Assembly (NCBI RefSeq): GCF_000720455.1
Contig: NZ_JOAK01000006.1
Location: 310,001-374,000 of the forward strand
Source of the DNA: Streptomyces virginiae
GTDB lineage: Bacteria > Actinomycetota > Actinomycetes > Streptomycetales > Streptomycetaceae
DNA: 64,000 nt
Direction of reading: 5' to 3'
A program made the position numbers and the translations under genes. Positions 8,525 to 16,935 of this stretch are shown here, piece by piece (the stretch's first letter is position 1; each line of letters opens with the position of its first letter). The notes below the pieces were generated by a model. That model saw only the letters and a list, made by a program, of their open reading frames with translations. It did not search any database and had not been told where the DNA came from.

Positions 8525-10183
8525 ATGACTACTCAGCACACCGCAGCGCTGGTGGCAGCGGCTCGCGCGGGCGATCCCCGCGCACAGGACGAGCTCGTCG
8601 GCGCCCACCTCCCGCTCGTCTACAACATCGTGGGGCGGGCCCTGGGCGGCTCCTGCGACGTGGACGACGTGGTGCAGGACACGATGCTGCGGGCCCTGGA
8701 CGGGCTGGGCGGGCTGCGTGCGGACGAGTCCTTCCGGTCCTGGCTGGTGGCCATCGCGATGAACCGGGTGCGGGCGCACTGGCAGGCCCGGCAGAGCGGC
8801 TTCGGCGAGAGCACCCTGGAGTCGGCCTGGGACGTGGCCGACCCGGGCGCGGACTTCGTCGACCTGACCGTCGTACGCCTCAACCTTGCGGGCCAGCGGC
8901 GTGAGACGGCCCGGGCGACGCGCTGGCTGGATCCCGAGGACCGCGCGCTGCTGTCGCTGTGGTGGCTGGAGTGCGCAGGGGAGCTGACCCGGGCGGAGGT
9001 GGCCTCGGCGCTGGAGCTGTCCCCGCAGCACACGGCGGTGCGCGTGCAGCGAATGAAGGCGCAGCTGGAGGCGGCGCGGGTGGTGGAGCGCGCCCTCGAC
9101 GCCCAGCCGGCGTGCGAGGAGCTGAGGACGGTGCTGTCGGGCTGGGACGGGCAGCCCTCTGCGCTGTGGCGCAAGCGAATAGCCCGTCACGCGCGTGAAT
9201 GCGTACGCTGCTCCGGCCTGTGGAGCGGACTGGTTCCGGCGGAGGGGTTGCTGGCCGGCCTGGCCCTCGTCCCGGTCTCGGCGGCCCTGCTGGCCGGGAT
9301 GCGCAGCGCCGGCGCGGCCGGCTTCGACCCCGTGACGGCGGCCTACGCGGACGGCGCGGACGCGAGCGGCGGGGTGAGCGGCCAGAGCGGCGCCGACGGC
9401 GCCTTCACCGACACGGCGACCCAGCTCACCGCGGTGGAGAGCACGGGCACCGGCGGCCGCGGCGCGCTGCGCAAGCGCCGGCAGAGCCGCCGGCGGGTGG
9501 TCGGCGGCGCGGTGGTCGCCGCCTGCGTCGCGGGCGGCGGGCTGGCCTACCTCGGCGGGCTCCCCGGTTCCGGGAGCCCGACGGACGAGGGCGGCGCGTC
9601 CGCCGCGCCGCTGGCCGCGCTCTCGGCCACGGAGTCCGCCGGGGTCCCTTCGCAGTCGGCCTCCCCGTCACCGTCCGCGTCGGCCTCCCCGTCCGCCTCC
9701 GCCTCGGCCTCGGCGAGCCCGTCGGCGAGCCCGAGCCCGACGCAGAGCCGCAGCAGCTCGCCGAGCCCGCGCGCCTCGGCGCCCAAGCCGGCGCCCGCGC
9801 CGCCCGGCATCGCCGGCCAGGTGGTCGCGCTGGTCAACACCGAGCGGGCGGCGGCCGGCTGCGGTCCCCTCAAGGAGGACCCGCAGCTGCGGGCCGCGGC
9901 GCAGGGGCACTCCGACGACATGGCCGCGCGGAACTTCTTCGACCACACCAACCCCGACGGCGAGGACCCCGGCCGGCGCACGACGGCGTCCGGCTACCGC
10001 TGGTCGACGTACGGCGAGAACATCGCCAAGGGCCAGCAGACGGCGCAGTCGGTCATGGACTCCTGGATGAAGAGCCCGGGCCACCGGGCGAACATCCTCA
10101 ACTGCTCCTTCAAGGACATCGGCGTGGGCGTCCACCAGGGCGCGGGCGGCCCCTGGTGGACGCAGAACTTCGGCGCCAAGTAG
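8525..10183 (+). CDS. Membrane-anchored sigma factor fused to a zinc-finger and an extracellular CAP domain
   Basis: A 552-residue multidomain protein. Residues 1-185 are an ECF-like sigma-70 factor: region 2 (LVYNIVGRALGGSCDVDDVVQDTMLRALD) and region 4 (LSLWWLECAGELTRAEVASALELSPQHTAVRVQRMKAQL). Residues about 218-226 read HARECVRC, an H-x3-C-x2-C pattern of zinc-binding anti-sigma (ZAS) domains. Hydrophobic segments lie at about 236-255 and 325-346, the second after a strong positive cluster (RKRRQSRRR). A 75-residue Ser/Pro/Ala linker leads to a CAP/SCP (PR-1-like) domain at about 432-552 with HSDDMAARNFFDHTNPDG, YGENIA and SWMKSPGHRANIL. Sigma factor, inhibitory finger and an extracytoplasmic sensor thus share one chain. 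Release would presumably need proteolysis. ATG at 8525 fits the family start. Confidence 0.9.
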   Translation: MTTQHTAALVAAARAGDPRAQDELVGAHLPLVYNIVGRALGGSCDVDDVVQDTMLRALDGLGGLRADESFRSWLVAIAMNRVRAHWQARQSGFGESTLESAWDVADPGADFVDLTVVRLNLAGQRRETARATRWLDPEDRALLSLWWLECAGELTRAEVASALELSPQHTAVRVQRMKAQLEAARVVERALDAQPACEELRTVLSGWDGQPSALWRKRIARHARECVRCSGLWSGLVPAEGLLAGLALVPVSAALLAGMRSAGAAGFDPVTAAYADGADASGGVSGQSGADGAFTDTATQLTAVESTGTGGRGALRKRRQSRRRVVGGAVVAACVAGGGLAYLGGLPGSGSPTDEGGASAAPLAALSATESAGVPSQSASPSPSASASPSASASASASPSASPSPTQSRSSSPSPRASAPKPAPAPPGIAGQVVALVNTERAAAGCGPLKEDPQLRAAAQGHSDDMAARNFFDHTNPDGEDPGRRTTASGYRWSTYGENIAKGQQTAQSVMDSWMKSPGHRANILNCSFKDIGVGVHQGAGGPWWTQNFGAK

Positions 10184-10283
10184 GAGGCGTTCCGGCCACC
10201 GCCCGTCCTTCCCGCAGGGCCGCAGCGGTGTCGGAGGTGACTCCGGTGTCCTGCGCGTCCGGGAGGAGACGGTGCAGGACACC

Positions 10284-10311
10284 GGCGGCGCCCTCCGTCC
10301 GAGGCGCCGCC
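10284..10311. terminator. Bidirectional terminator
   Basis: GGCGGCGCC (10284-10292) pairs with GGCGCCGCC (10303-10311). It lies between the converging ends of the sigma/CAP gene and the methyltransferase gene. Confidence 0.6.
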
Positions 10312-10375
10312 GCCGGCCGTCGCCCTGCCGAGACGACGCGTCGGACGCGACGGGTCTGCCCGGGGGTGTGGGTGT

Positions 10376-11173
10376 TCACGGGCGCACGCCCCGGACCGTC
10401 CAGGCGCGGGCGGTGAGGGAGACCGAGCCGTCCGGGCCGGTGGGGAGGGTCGCGGCGAGCCGGGTGCGCAGCCGGTCCCGGGCGGCGGGGGTGAGGGTCG
10501 CGACGTAGCCGGGAGCCGGCCCCTGGCCGGAGAGGAAGGGCTCCCACAGGTCCTCGAAACCGCCGAAGACGGTGGGCACCTCGACGGGGGCGACCGTCAC
10601 CTCGTCCAGCCCCGCCGCGGTCCAGAGCGCGTGCAGCGGACCGGGGCGGCACAGCGCGAACCGCCGGCCCTCGTCCAGTGCTGCGGCCGCCGGATCGACG
10701 GCGGCCGCGGCGGCCCAGAAGTGGCGCAGGAGGGCCATGCCGCCGGCGTAGTCCCACACGTACGCCGCGACCAGCCCGCCCGGCCGGACCGCCCGGGCGG
10801 CCTCGGCCACCGCGGTCCCGGGTGGTTCGAGGAAGTTGAGGGCCAGCCCGCTGACGACGGTGTCGAACGAGGCGTCGCGGACCGGCAGCGCCGACGCGTC
10901 GGCGACGGCGAACCGGGCCTGCGCGGGCGCGGCGTCCCGGGCCGCGCGCAGGAATCCGGGGGACCGGTCCAGCCCCAGCACGGCGCGCGGCCGGCACCGG
11001 GCGGCGACCACGGCGGTCAGCGCCCCGGTTCCGCAGCCGACGTCGAGCCAGCGCAGCCCGGCGGGGACGCCGAGCCGGTCCACGAACACCTCGGCGACCC
11101 GGCGGCTCCACCGGCCCATGTAGCGCTCGTAGGCGCCGCCTTCCGCCCAGACGTCGGACGGCCCGTGTCCCAT
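10376..11173 (-). CDS. Class I SAM-dependent methyltransferase
   Basis: A 265-residue cytoplasmic methyltransferase starting at ATG 11173. The SAM-binding motif I is clear: LRWLDVGCGTGALTAVV at about residues 40-56. The acidic loop LGLDRSPGFLRAA and motif II/III (FDTVVSGLALNFLEPPG, AVRPGGLVAAYVWDYAG) follow. The WDYAGGMALLRHFW segment and C-terminal half match UbiE/Methyltransf_11 enzymes whose acceptors are unknown. Its start is only nine bases beyond the glutamate decarboxylase stop, so the two are co-transcribed. Whether it acts in the same pathway cannot be told. Confidence 0.85.
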   Translation of the reverse strand: MGHGPSDVWAEGGAYERYMGRWSRRVAEVFVDRLGVPAGLRWLDVGCGTGALTAVVAARCRPRAVLGLDRSPGFLRAARDAAPAQARFAVADASALPVRDASFDTVVSGLALNFLEPPGTAVAEAARAVRPGGLVAAYVWDYAGGMALLRHFWAAAAAVDPAAAALDEGRRFALCRPGPLHALWTAAGLDEVTVAPVEVPTVFGGFEDLWEPFLSGQGPAPGYVATLTPAARDRLRTRLAATLPTGPDGSVSLTARAWTVRGVRP

Positions 11174-11182
11174 CCGGGGCGG

Positions 11183-12574
11183 CTAGTGGTGGAAGCCGGA
11201 CCGGGGCTCGGTGGCCGGTACGGGCGGGGGTGTGGCCGTCAGGTGTTCCACGGCCCGGCGCATGTCCTCGACGAGCAGGGCGATCTGGTCGCGGGTCACT
11301 CCGTGGCGGACCAGGACGCGCTGGATGACGGTGTCGTCGCGGTTGGCGGGCAGCGGGTACGAGGGCACCTGCCAGCCCCGCATGCGCAGCCGGTCGGAGA
11401 GGTCGTAGAGGGTGAAGGGGGAGGCGGCCGGGTCGGTGAGGGTGTAGGAGACGGCGGGCAGGGCGCCCTTGCCGTCGTAGAGGAGGGTGAAGGGGCCCAT
11501 GTCGGCGATCTGCCCGGCCAGGTACTGGGCGGTGTCGGCGCAGGCCTGCTGGACGCGGCGGTAGCCGCCCCGGCCCAGGCGCAGGAAGAGGTAGTACTGG
11601 GCGACGATCTCACCGCCGGGGCGGGAGAAGTTGAGGGCGAAGGTCGGCATGTCGCCGCCGAGGTAGTCCACCTTGAAGACGAGGTCCGCGGGGAGCAGGT
11701 CGGCGGAGCGCCAGATGATCCAGCCCACTCCTAGGGGCGCGAGCCCGTACTTGTGGCCGGAGGTGTTGACGGAGGCGACGCGCGGCAGCCGGAAGTCCCA
11801 CACCACGTCGGGGTGGAGGAAGGGCGCGACGAAGCCGCCGCTCGCGCCGTCGACGTGGATGGGGACGTCCCAGCCGTGCTCGGCCTGGATCCGGTCGAGC
11901 GCGGCGGCCAGCTCGGCGACGGGCTCGTAGTCGCAGGTGTAGGTGACGCCGAGGATGGCGACGACGCCGATGGTGTTCTCGTCGACGTACTCGGCGAGCT
12001 GATGGGGCTGCAGACCGGTGGCGCCGGGCTCCAGCGGGACCTGGCGCAGCTCGACGTCGAAGTAGCGGGCGAACTTGTCCCAGCAGATCTGGACCGGGCC
12101 GCAGACGAGGTTCGGGCGGTCCGTGGGCAGCCCCTCGGCCCGGCGGCGTTCGCGCCAGCGCCATTTGAGGGCGAGCCCGCCGAGCATGGCGGCCTCGCTG
12201 GAGCCGGTGGTGGAACATCCGGTCGCGGTGGTGCCGGCGGGGGCGTTCCACAGGTCGGCCAGGATGTTGACGCACCGGGACTCGATCTCGGCGGTCTGCG
12301 GGTACTCGTCCTTGTCGATCATGTTCTTGTCGAGACAGACGTTCATCAGGCGGTGCACGCCCTCGTCCGACCAGGTGGTGCAGAAGGTCGCGAGGTTCTG
12401 GGCGGCGTTGCCGTCGAGCAGGAGCTCGTTGCGGAGCAGTTCGTAGACGACCTCGGTGGGCGAGTGGTCCTCCGGAATGCGGTACTTGGGGAGGATCTGG
12501 CCGCTCAGCGTGGACGCGAACACGTCCGTATCGGCGTCCTGGCGGGTTACGTCCTTCGTCTCATGCAGAGCCAT
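11183..12574 (-). CDS. gad: Glutamate decarboxylase
   Basis: A 463-residue PLP-dependent group II decarboxylase converting L-glutamate to GABA with consumption of a proton. I chose ATG at 12574 (MALHETKDVTRQ), the usual start of the family; in-frame ATGs 30 bases upstream have no ribosome site. Visible are the PLP-binding TGSSEAAMLGGLALKWRW (about 125-143), IHVDGASGGFVAPFL (PLP-Asp), and VNTSGHKYGLAPLGVGW with the Schiff-base Lys. The C-terminal EPRSGFHH tail, His-rich as in E. coli GadB where it plugs the active site at neutral pH, is present. TATAGT lies six bases before the ATG, which would fit a leaderless transcript. A methyltransferase gene follows in the operon. No glutamate/GABA antiporter is adjacent. 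Confidence 0.93.
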   Translation of the reverse strand: MALHETKDVTRQDADTDVFASTLSGQILPKYRIPEDHSPTEVVYELLRNELLLDGNAAQNLATFCTTWSDEGVHRLMNVCLDKNMIDKDEYPQTAEIESRCVNILADLWNAPAGTTATGCSTTGSSEAAMLGGLALKWRWRERRRAEGLPTDRPNLVCGPVQICWDKFARYFDVELRQVPLEPGATGLQPHQLAEYVDENTIGVVAILGVTYTCDYEPVAELAAALDRIQAEHGWDVPIHVDGASGGFVAPFLHPDVVWDFRLPRVASVNTSGHKYGLAPLGVGWIIWRSADLLPADLVFKVDYLGGDMPTFALNFSRPGGEIVAQYYLFLRLGRGGYRRVQQACADTAQYLAGQIADMGPFTLLYDGKGALPAVSYTLTDPAASPFTLYDLSDRLRMRGWQVPSYPLPANRDDTVIQRVLVRHGVTRDQIALLVEDMRRAVEHLTATPPPVPATEPRSGFHH

Positions 12575-12669
12575 GCCTGGACTATATGTGACGAACCGCA
12601 TCATTCATCGACAGAACGGACATCGACGCGATGCGGGCTCGCGGCGCGGGCGGACGGGCGCGCGCCGGG

Positions 12670-14028
12670 TCAGGGGCCGTCGTGCGGGGGGCCGTCGCCG
12701 GTCACCGCGCCGACCGGCGGCGCGGTGCTGCCGGCGGCGGACGGAGCGGCTGCGTACCGGCCGCGGCCGACCCACAGGAGGGCCGCGGCCAGCATCGCGA
12801 CGCCGCCCAGCAGCCAGGGCAGCGGCCCTCGCGGCAGGAGGCCCGCGACCGAACCGGTGAGGGCCGCCGACAGCTGCAGGGCGAGGGACTGGACCGACAG
12901 GGCGGTGGCCCGACCCGACCCTTCGACACGCCGGTGCAGCAGCTCGTTCTCGCTCGGCCCCGCCGCACCGCGGCCGAGGTAGACCAGCCCGAAACCGGCG
13001 GCCCCGAGGACCGCCGGAGCCATGCCGGTGGACGCCGCCGTGGCGGCCAGCAGGAACAGGCCGCCCGCACTGGCGGCGAGGCCCACCACGACCGCCCGCT
13101 GCCCGCCGCCCGCGAGCCTGGCGGTGAGGGGCGCGAGGTGGCTGCCGATGGCGGAGCAGGCGAATCCGGCGCAGGCGAGCGCGGCGAAGAGCACCGCACC
13201 CGACTCCGGAGCACCCGTCAGGGCGGCGGTACGGCCCGGGGTGAGCAGTTCGACCACGGCCAGCGCGCTGCCGGCGCCCGCCGCGCTGAGAAGGACCCGG
13301 CGGACCAGCGCGTCGCGTCCGCCGAGGCGCAGCCCGCCCGCCACCGTGGCCGGTACGCCCCGCAGTACGTCGCGCAGCGTGGCCGCCGGCCGGGGCGGCT
13401 CGCGCAGGGCGGTCAGGACGTACAGGACGAAGACGACCTCGACCGCCGCACCCAGCAGCAGCGGCCAGGAGAGCGGCAGGGCCAGCCCGTAGGTCGCCGC
13501 GCTCAGCCGGGCGCCGAGGTCCGGCCCGAGTCCGAGCAGCCAGGGAAGGGCGCCGCCGAGCAGGGTGCCGCCCGCGAGCGCGGCCGACGTCGCGGCGGCG
13601 CCGCGGGCCAGACCGGTGCGCAGTTCGGCGCCGGGGCCGGAGCGGGCGTGGACGGTGTCGACGTACCAGGCCTCGGCCGGCCCGCTGGACAGGGCGCGGC
13701 CCGCGCCGATCAGGGCCATGCCGAGTGCGAGCTGCCAGGCGGCCGTGCCCAGGGCCACGAGGACCAGTGCGGCCAGGTTCGACACACCGGCGGCCGCCAG
13801 GACGACGCGGCGCCCGACGACGTCGGACAGTCCCCCGGTGGGCAGTTCGAGTGCGGCGGCGGTGAGGGAGTGCGCGGCCAGGCAGCCGGCGATGGCCGCC
13901 AGGGACAGGCCGCGCTCGGTGAGCAGCAGGATCAGGGGGGCGATGGTCAGCCCCAGGGGCAGCCAGTACAGGACGCAGACGGTGACGTAGCGCCGGCGCG
14001 CGGCGGGCAGGTCCGCCGCCCGGCTCAC
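12670..14028 (-). CDS. MFS transporter
   Basis: A 452-residue membrane protein of the major facilitator superfamily with about 12 hydrophobic segments. GTG at 14028 overlaps the ArsR-type regulator stop by GTGA. The loop between helices 2 and 3 has ELPTGGLSDVVGRRVVL, the MFS motif A (G-x3-D-x-x-GRR/K), and the second half repeats the architecture (VYLGRGAAGPSENELLHRR). The subgroup looks like drug/unknown-substrate efflux proteins paired with small helix-turn-helix repressors. Coupling to a repressor suggests induction by its own substrate. The substrate is unknown. Confidence 0.88.
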   Translation of the reverse strand: MSRAADLPAARRRYVTVCVLYWLPLGLTIAPLILLLTERGLSLAAIAGCLAAHSLTAAALELPTGGLSDVVGRRVVLAAAGVSNLAALVLVALGTAAWQLALGMALIGAGRALSSGPAEAWYVDTVHARSGPGAELRTGLARGAAATSAALAGGTLLGGALPWLLGLGPDLGARLSAATYGLALPLSWPLLLGAAVEVVFVLYVLTALREPPRPAATLRDVLRGVPATVAGGLRLGGRDALVRRVLLSAAGAGSALAVVELLTPGRTAALTGAPESGAVLFAALACAGFACSAIGSHLAPLTARLAGGGQRAVVVGLAASAGGLFLLAATAASTGMAPAVLGAAGFGLVYLGRGAAGPSENELLHRRVEGSGRATALSVQSLALQLSAALTGSVAGLLPRGPLPWLLGGVAMLAAALLWVGRGRYAAAPSAAGSTAPPVGAVTGDGPPHDGP

Positions 14029-14696
14029 GTCCCGCCCCCGGCGTCCCCGGCCCCGGGGTCCCCGGCGTCCCCGCCCCCGGGGTCCCCGGCGGCGCCGGGG
14101 CCGGCCCCCGGTTCGCGCGGAGCCAGCGGCAGGCCTGCGGTGAGCAGGACGACCTGCACCGCGCGCGGATCGCCCGCGTCCCGCGCGGTCAGTTCCTCCA
14201 GTCGCCGGTCGAACGCCTCCCGGAGTTCGGCGAGGGACTCGGGGGTCAGCCGGGGCATCAGGTCGCTGATCCCGGAGGGCTCCACCCATTCCCGTCCCAG
14301 CCGGCCGTCGGCGATGTCGGCCTCGTGCCGGGCGAGGGACACCGCCAGGTGCTGGATCTGCGCCCTGCGGGAGAGGTTGACGTACGCGCGGCTGCCGGGG
14401 GTGGCCTCCATGGCCTCGTTGCTCCAGGAGGTCAGGGCGTGCACGGCCCGCCAGCGGCGCTCCCGGCCGTCACGGTGCTCGGCCTCGGCGACGAACGCGT
14501 ACTTCGCCAGGACGCGCAGGTGGTAGCTGGTGGATGCGGACGACTCCGCCGTCCTGACCGCGAGTTCACTGGCGGTGGCGGGGCCGTCCTGCCGGAGCAT
14601 CCCGAGCAGCCGGATGCGCAGGGGGTGCGTGAGGGCCTTGAGCGCCGCCGCGTCCCGTTCGGGATCGAGTACGCGTTTTTGATCTTCGCTGGGCAT
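14025..14696 (-). CDS. ArsR-like helix-turn-helix transcriptional regulator
   Basis: A 223-residue regulator with an N-terminal winged helix (residues about 12-90: AAALKALTHPLRIRLLGMLRQDGPATASELAVRT, then SASTSYHLRVLAKYAFVAEA) and a C-terminal helical domain ending in a Gly/Ala/Asp-rich tail. The ATG at 14696 is preceded by pyrimidines rather than a ribosome site, so a leaderless transcript is possible. It is the first gene of an operon with the MFS transporter (4-bp overlap). An AT-rich inverted repeat upstream is the likely autoregulatory operator. It has no metal-binding cysteines (no ELCVC motif), so it is not a classic arsenic/zinc sensor. Confidence 0.85.
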   Translation of the reverse strand: MPSEDQKRVLDPERDAAALKALTHPLRIRLLGMLRQDGPATASELAVRTAESSASTSYHLRVLAKYAFVAEAEHRDGRERRWRAVHALTSWSNEAMEATPGSRAYVNLSRRAQIQHLAVSLARHEADIADGRLGREWVEPSGISDLMPRLTPESLAELREAFDRRLEELTARDAGDPRAVQVVLLTAGLPLAPREPGAGPGAAGDPGGGDAGDPGAGDAGGGT

Positions 14697-14724
14697 GAAG
14701 AGGAGGGTAGAGCGGCCCGCACGG

Positions 14725-14760
14725 TTCCCAAAAGTCTTTTTGCAGAACTTCTTTTGGAAA
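14725..14760 (-). promoter_or_regulatory. Probable operator of the ArsR-MFS operon
   Basis: TTCCCAAAAG (14725-14734) and CTTTTGGAAA (14751-14760) form an inverted repeat with one mismatch in an unusually AT-rich patch just upstream of the regulator start. Confidence 0.6.
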
Positions 14761-14793
14761 GTGCCCGCCCGGTGCCGGCGGCCCGCCGGGCCG

Positions 14794-15510
14794 TCAGTCG
14801 TGGGCGCGGAGGTACGCCTCCAGCTCGGCGGCGCCCGCCAGCAGGGCACGGCCGCGGGACGCCAGGCGCTCGCGCCAGGTGAGCAGTGCCGCCTCCAGGG
14901 GTTCCAGGCCGCCGGCCGAGCGGACCTGGGTGAGCAGTGGGGCGATCTGTTCCAGCAGGTAGCCACCGCGCCTGAGTTGGCGGGCCAGGCGGGCGTCCCG
15001 TACGGCGGCCCCGTCGTAGACGCGGTAGCCGGTCAGCGGGTCGCGGCGCGGGCGGACGAGCCCGGCCCTCTCCCATGCGCGCAGGGTCGCCGGCTTGATC
15101 CCCAGCTCTTGCGCGAGCGGCCCGATGAACGACTCGCCGGACGCCGGCACCTCCGTGACGGGCGCCAGGTCGCGCAGGGCGTTCTCCACGGCGCGGAGGG
15201 TTCGCCGGTCGTCGAGCAGCTGGGCGTGGCTCTCGTCGATGAGGCGGAACGCCTCCTCGACGGCGCCCTCGTTCACGGCCCGCATGATCGACGTCGCCGT
15301 CCGGTGGCCGTGGCCCGGCACGAGGGCGAGGAAGGCGTCCAGGGCCCGCGCGTGCAGCGGGGTGTAGGTGCGGTAGCCGTGGAGCGTGCGGCCTGCGGCC
15401 GGAAGGATTCCGGCCTCCTCGTAGTTCCTGACGGCCTGCGTGGACAGACCGTGCCCCCGCGCCAGGTCGACCGGCCTCAGCTGTATCCCGCTTTGAAGGT
15501 TTTGCGCCAC
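14794..15510 (-). CDS. MerR family regulator (TioE-like)
   Basis: A 238-residue regulator with two MerR-type winged helix units in one chain. The first (residues 11-50: LRPVDLARGHGLSTQAVRNYEEAGILPAAG, with TLHGYRTYTPLHARAL) and the second (about 133-175: IGPLAQELGIKPATLRAWERAGLVRPRRDPLTGYRVYDGAAVRD) each carry the HTH and the RxY wing. Proteins of this shape are called TioE-like after a thiocoraline-cluster regulator. GTG at 15510 is the start that keeps only the conserved N-terminus. It diverges from an erythromycin esterase gene 58 bases away, with a perfect 8-base-arm palindrome between them, so it very likely controls that gene and itself. Confidence 0.85.
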   Translation of the reverse strand: MAQNLQSGIQLRPVDLARGHGLSTQAVRNYEEAGILPAAGRTLHGYRTYTPLHARALDAFLALVPGHGHRTATSIMRAVNEGAVEEAFRLIDESHAQLLDDRRTLRAVENALRDLAPVTEVPASGESFIGPLAQELGIKPATLRAWERAGLVRPRRDPLTGYRVYDGAAVRDARLARQLRRGGYLLEQIAPLLTQVRSAGGLEPLEAALLTWRERLASRGRALLAGAAELEAYLRAHD

Positions 15511-15546
15511 AGGCGCGACGATATCGCGGAAAAGTCTCAACCGGAG

Positions 15547-15566
15547 CTTCAACGATAGCGTTGAAG
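15547..15566. promoter_or_regulatory. MerR-type operator between the TioE-like gene and the esterase gene
   Basis: CTTCAACG-atag-CGTTGAAG is a perfect palindrome ending two bases before the esterase ATG. MerR proteins bind such dyads inside the promoter spacer and activate by twisting DNA. The position so close to the start implies a leaderless or very short leader transcript, or repression. Confidence 0.7.
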
Positions 15567-15568
15567 GC

Positions 15569-16786
15569 ATGGCTACTGACATCAAGGACACCGTCCACGC
15601 CGTCGACGCCGCCGCCGTCATGGGGCTCCTCGCGACCCGGCCGCGGGTGCTCGCGCTGGGCGAGCCCACCCACGGCGAGGACGCACTGCTCGACGTGCGC
15701 AACGAGCTCTTCCGGCAGCTCGTCGAGGAGGAGGGCTACCGGACGATCGCGATCGAGAGCGACTGCATGGCGGGGCTGGCCGTCGACGCGTACGTCACCT
15801 CCGGCACCGGCAGCCTCGACGAGGTCATGGAACGCGGGTTCAGCCACGGCTTCGGGGGGTCCGCGGCCAACCGTGAACTCGTAGCCTGGATGCGGGCGTA
15901 CAACGACGGCCGGCCCGCGCCCGAGCGGCTCCGCTTCGCCGGCGTCGACGGCCCGCTGGAGATGACCGGCGCCGCGAGCCCCCGGCAGGCCCTCACCGCG
16001 CTCCACGACTACCTCGCACCCCACGTCGACGCGGACCTGCTCCCCTGCACCGCGCACACGCTCGACCGCCTGCTCGGGGCCGACGAGCGGTGGACCGAAC
16101 CGGCCGCGATGAGCGACCCGGCCCGGTCGGCGGGCCGCTGCGCCGAGGCCGGTGAACTGCGGCTGCTCGCCGACGACCTCGTGGCGCTGCTCGACGCGCA
16201 GACCCCGCACCTGATCACGCAGACCTCGCGGGAGACGTGGGAGCGGGCCCGGCTGTACGGGCGCACGGCGACCGGCCTGCTGCGCTACCACTACTGGATG
16301 GCCGACACCTCCCCCGGGCGCATGGCGCGGCTGGTCGGCCAGCGGGACCTGATGATGGCCGACAACCTCCTCGCCCTCGCCGAGCGCGGCCCCACCCTGG
16401 TCCACGCCCACAACAGCCACCTCCAGCGGGACAGGAGCTCCATGCGGATGGGTGACCGGCCGCTGCAGTGGTGGAGCGCCGGTTCGATCGCGAGCGCGCA
16501 CCTGGGCGAGCGTTACGCCTTCTTCGCGACGGCCCTCGGCACGATCCGGCACCGGGGAGTGGACACCCCTCGGCCGGGCACCCTGGAGGGGCTGCTGTAC
16601 GCACTCCCGGACGACGTCTGCGTGGTCGACTCCCCCGGCCTCGGCGCAGCCCTCGCCGGCACGCTCGCCGCGCCCCGCGCGTCCGCCTGGTTCGGCTACT
16701 TCCCGTTCGACCCGGCCCACTTGGCGGCGACCGACGGGCTCGTGTTCGTCAAAGACATCCCGCAGGGCCGGGCCGCGTCCACCTGA
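15569..16786 (+). CDS. Erythromycin esterase family protein
   Basis: A 405-residue hydrolase of the Ere/EreA-like family, whose founding members open the macrolide lactone ring. The conserved pattern is present: GEPTHGE with Glu32 and His35, Arg44 in VRNELFRQL, Glu63 in TIAIESD, and HAHNSHLQRD further on, which correspond to the metal-free catalytic cluster of EreA/EreB. GAAGG just upstream of ATG 15569 serves as ribosome site and overlaps the operator palindrome. Many Streptomyces homologues are not proven to act on macrolides, so the true substrate may be another ester. Divergence from a MerR/TioE-type regulator suggests drug-inducible expression. Confidence 0.85.
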   Translation: MATDIKDTVHAVDAAAVMGLLATRPRVLALGEPTHGEDALLDVRNELFRQLVEEEGYRTIAIESDCMAGLAVDAYVTSGTGSLDEVMERGFSHGFGGSAANRELVAWMRAYNDGRPAPERLRFAGVDGPLEMTGAASPRQALTALHDYLAPHVDADLLPCTAHTLDRLLGADERWTEPAAMSDPARSAGRCAEAGELRLLADDLVALLDAQTPHLITQTSRETWERARLYGRTATGLLRYHYWMADTSPGRMARLVGQRDLMMADNLLALAERGPTLVHAHNSHLQRDRSSMRMGDRPLQWWSAGSIASAHLGERYAFFATALGTIRHRGVDTPRPGTLEGLLYALPDDVCVVDSPGLGAALAGTLAAPRASAWFGYFPFDPAHLAATDGLVFVKDIPQGRAAST

Positions 16787-16890
16787 CGGCCCCGTTGACG
16801 CTCTGCTTCCGGCCGACTCTGCAGTGTGACACCGTTCATACGACCCCTGTCGGTCAGAAGAAATTACCGTCCAGTAGACTCAGCACCGCA

Positions 16891-16935
16891 GATCTTCCCG
16901 TTCGGACCTCAGGAGCCGGTCCGGACGGGAAGATC
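16891..16935 (+). terminator. Long hairpin, probable terminator of the esterase gene
   Basis: GATCTTCCCGTTCGGACC (16891-16908) pairs with 16918-16935 across a nine-base loop, 18 pairs with a single G-T wobble. It lies about 105 bases after the esterase stop and 84 before melC1, so it could also act in the melC leader. The remaining part of the 16787-17018 gap shows no gene. Confidence 0.6.

Noticed and set aside
14432..16720. Large minus-strand frame running across the regulator and esterase genes
   Set aside because: It crosses two real genes in the wrong frame and shows only Arg/Gly-rich composition.
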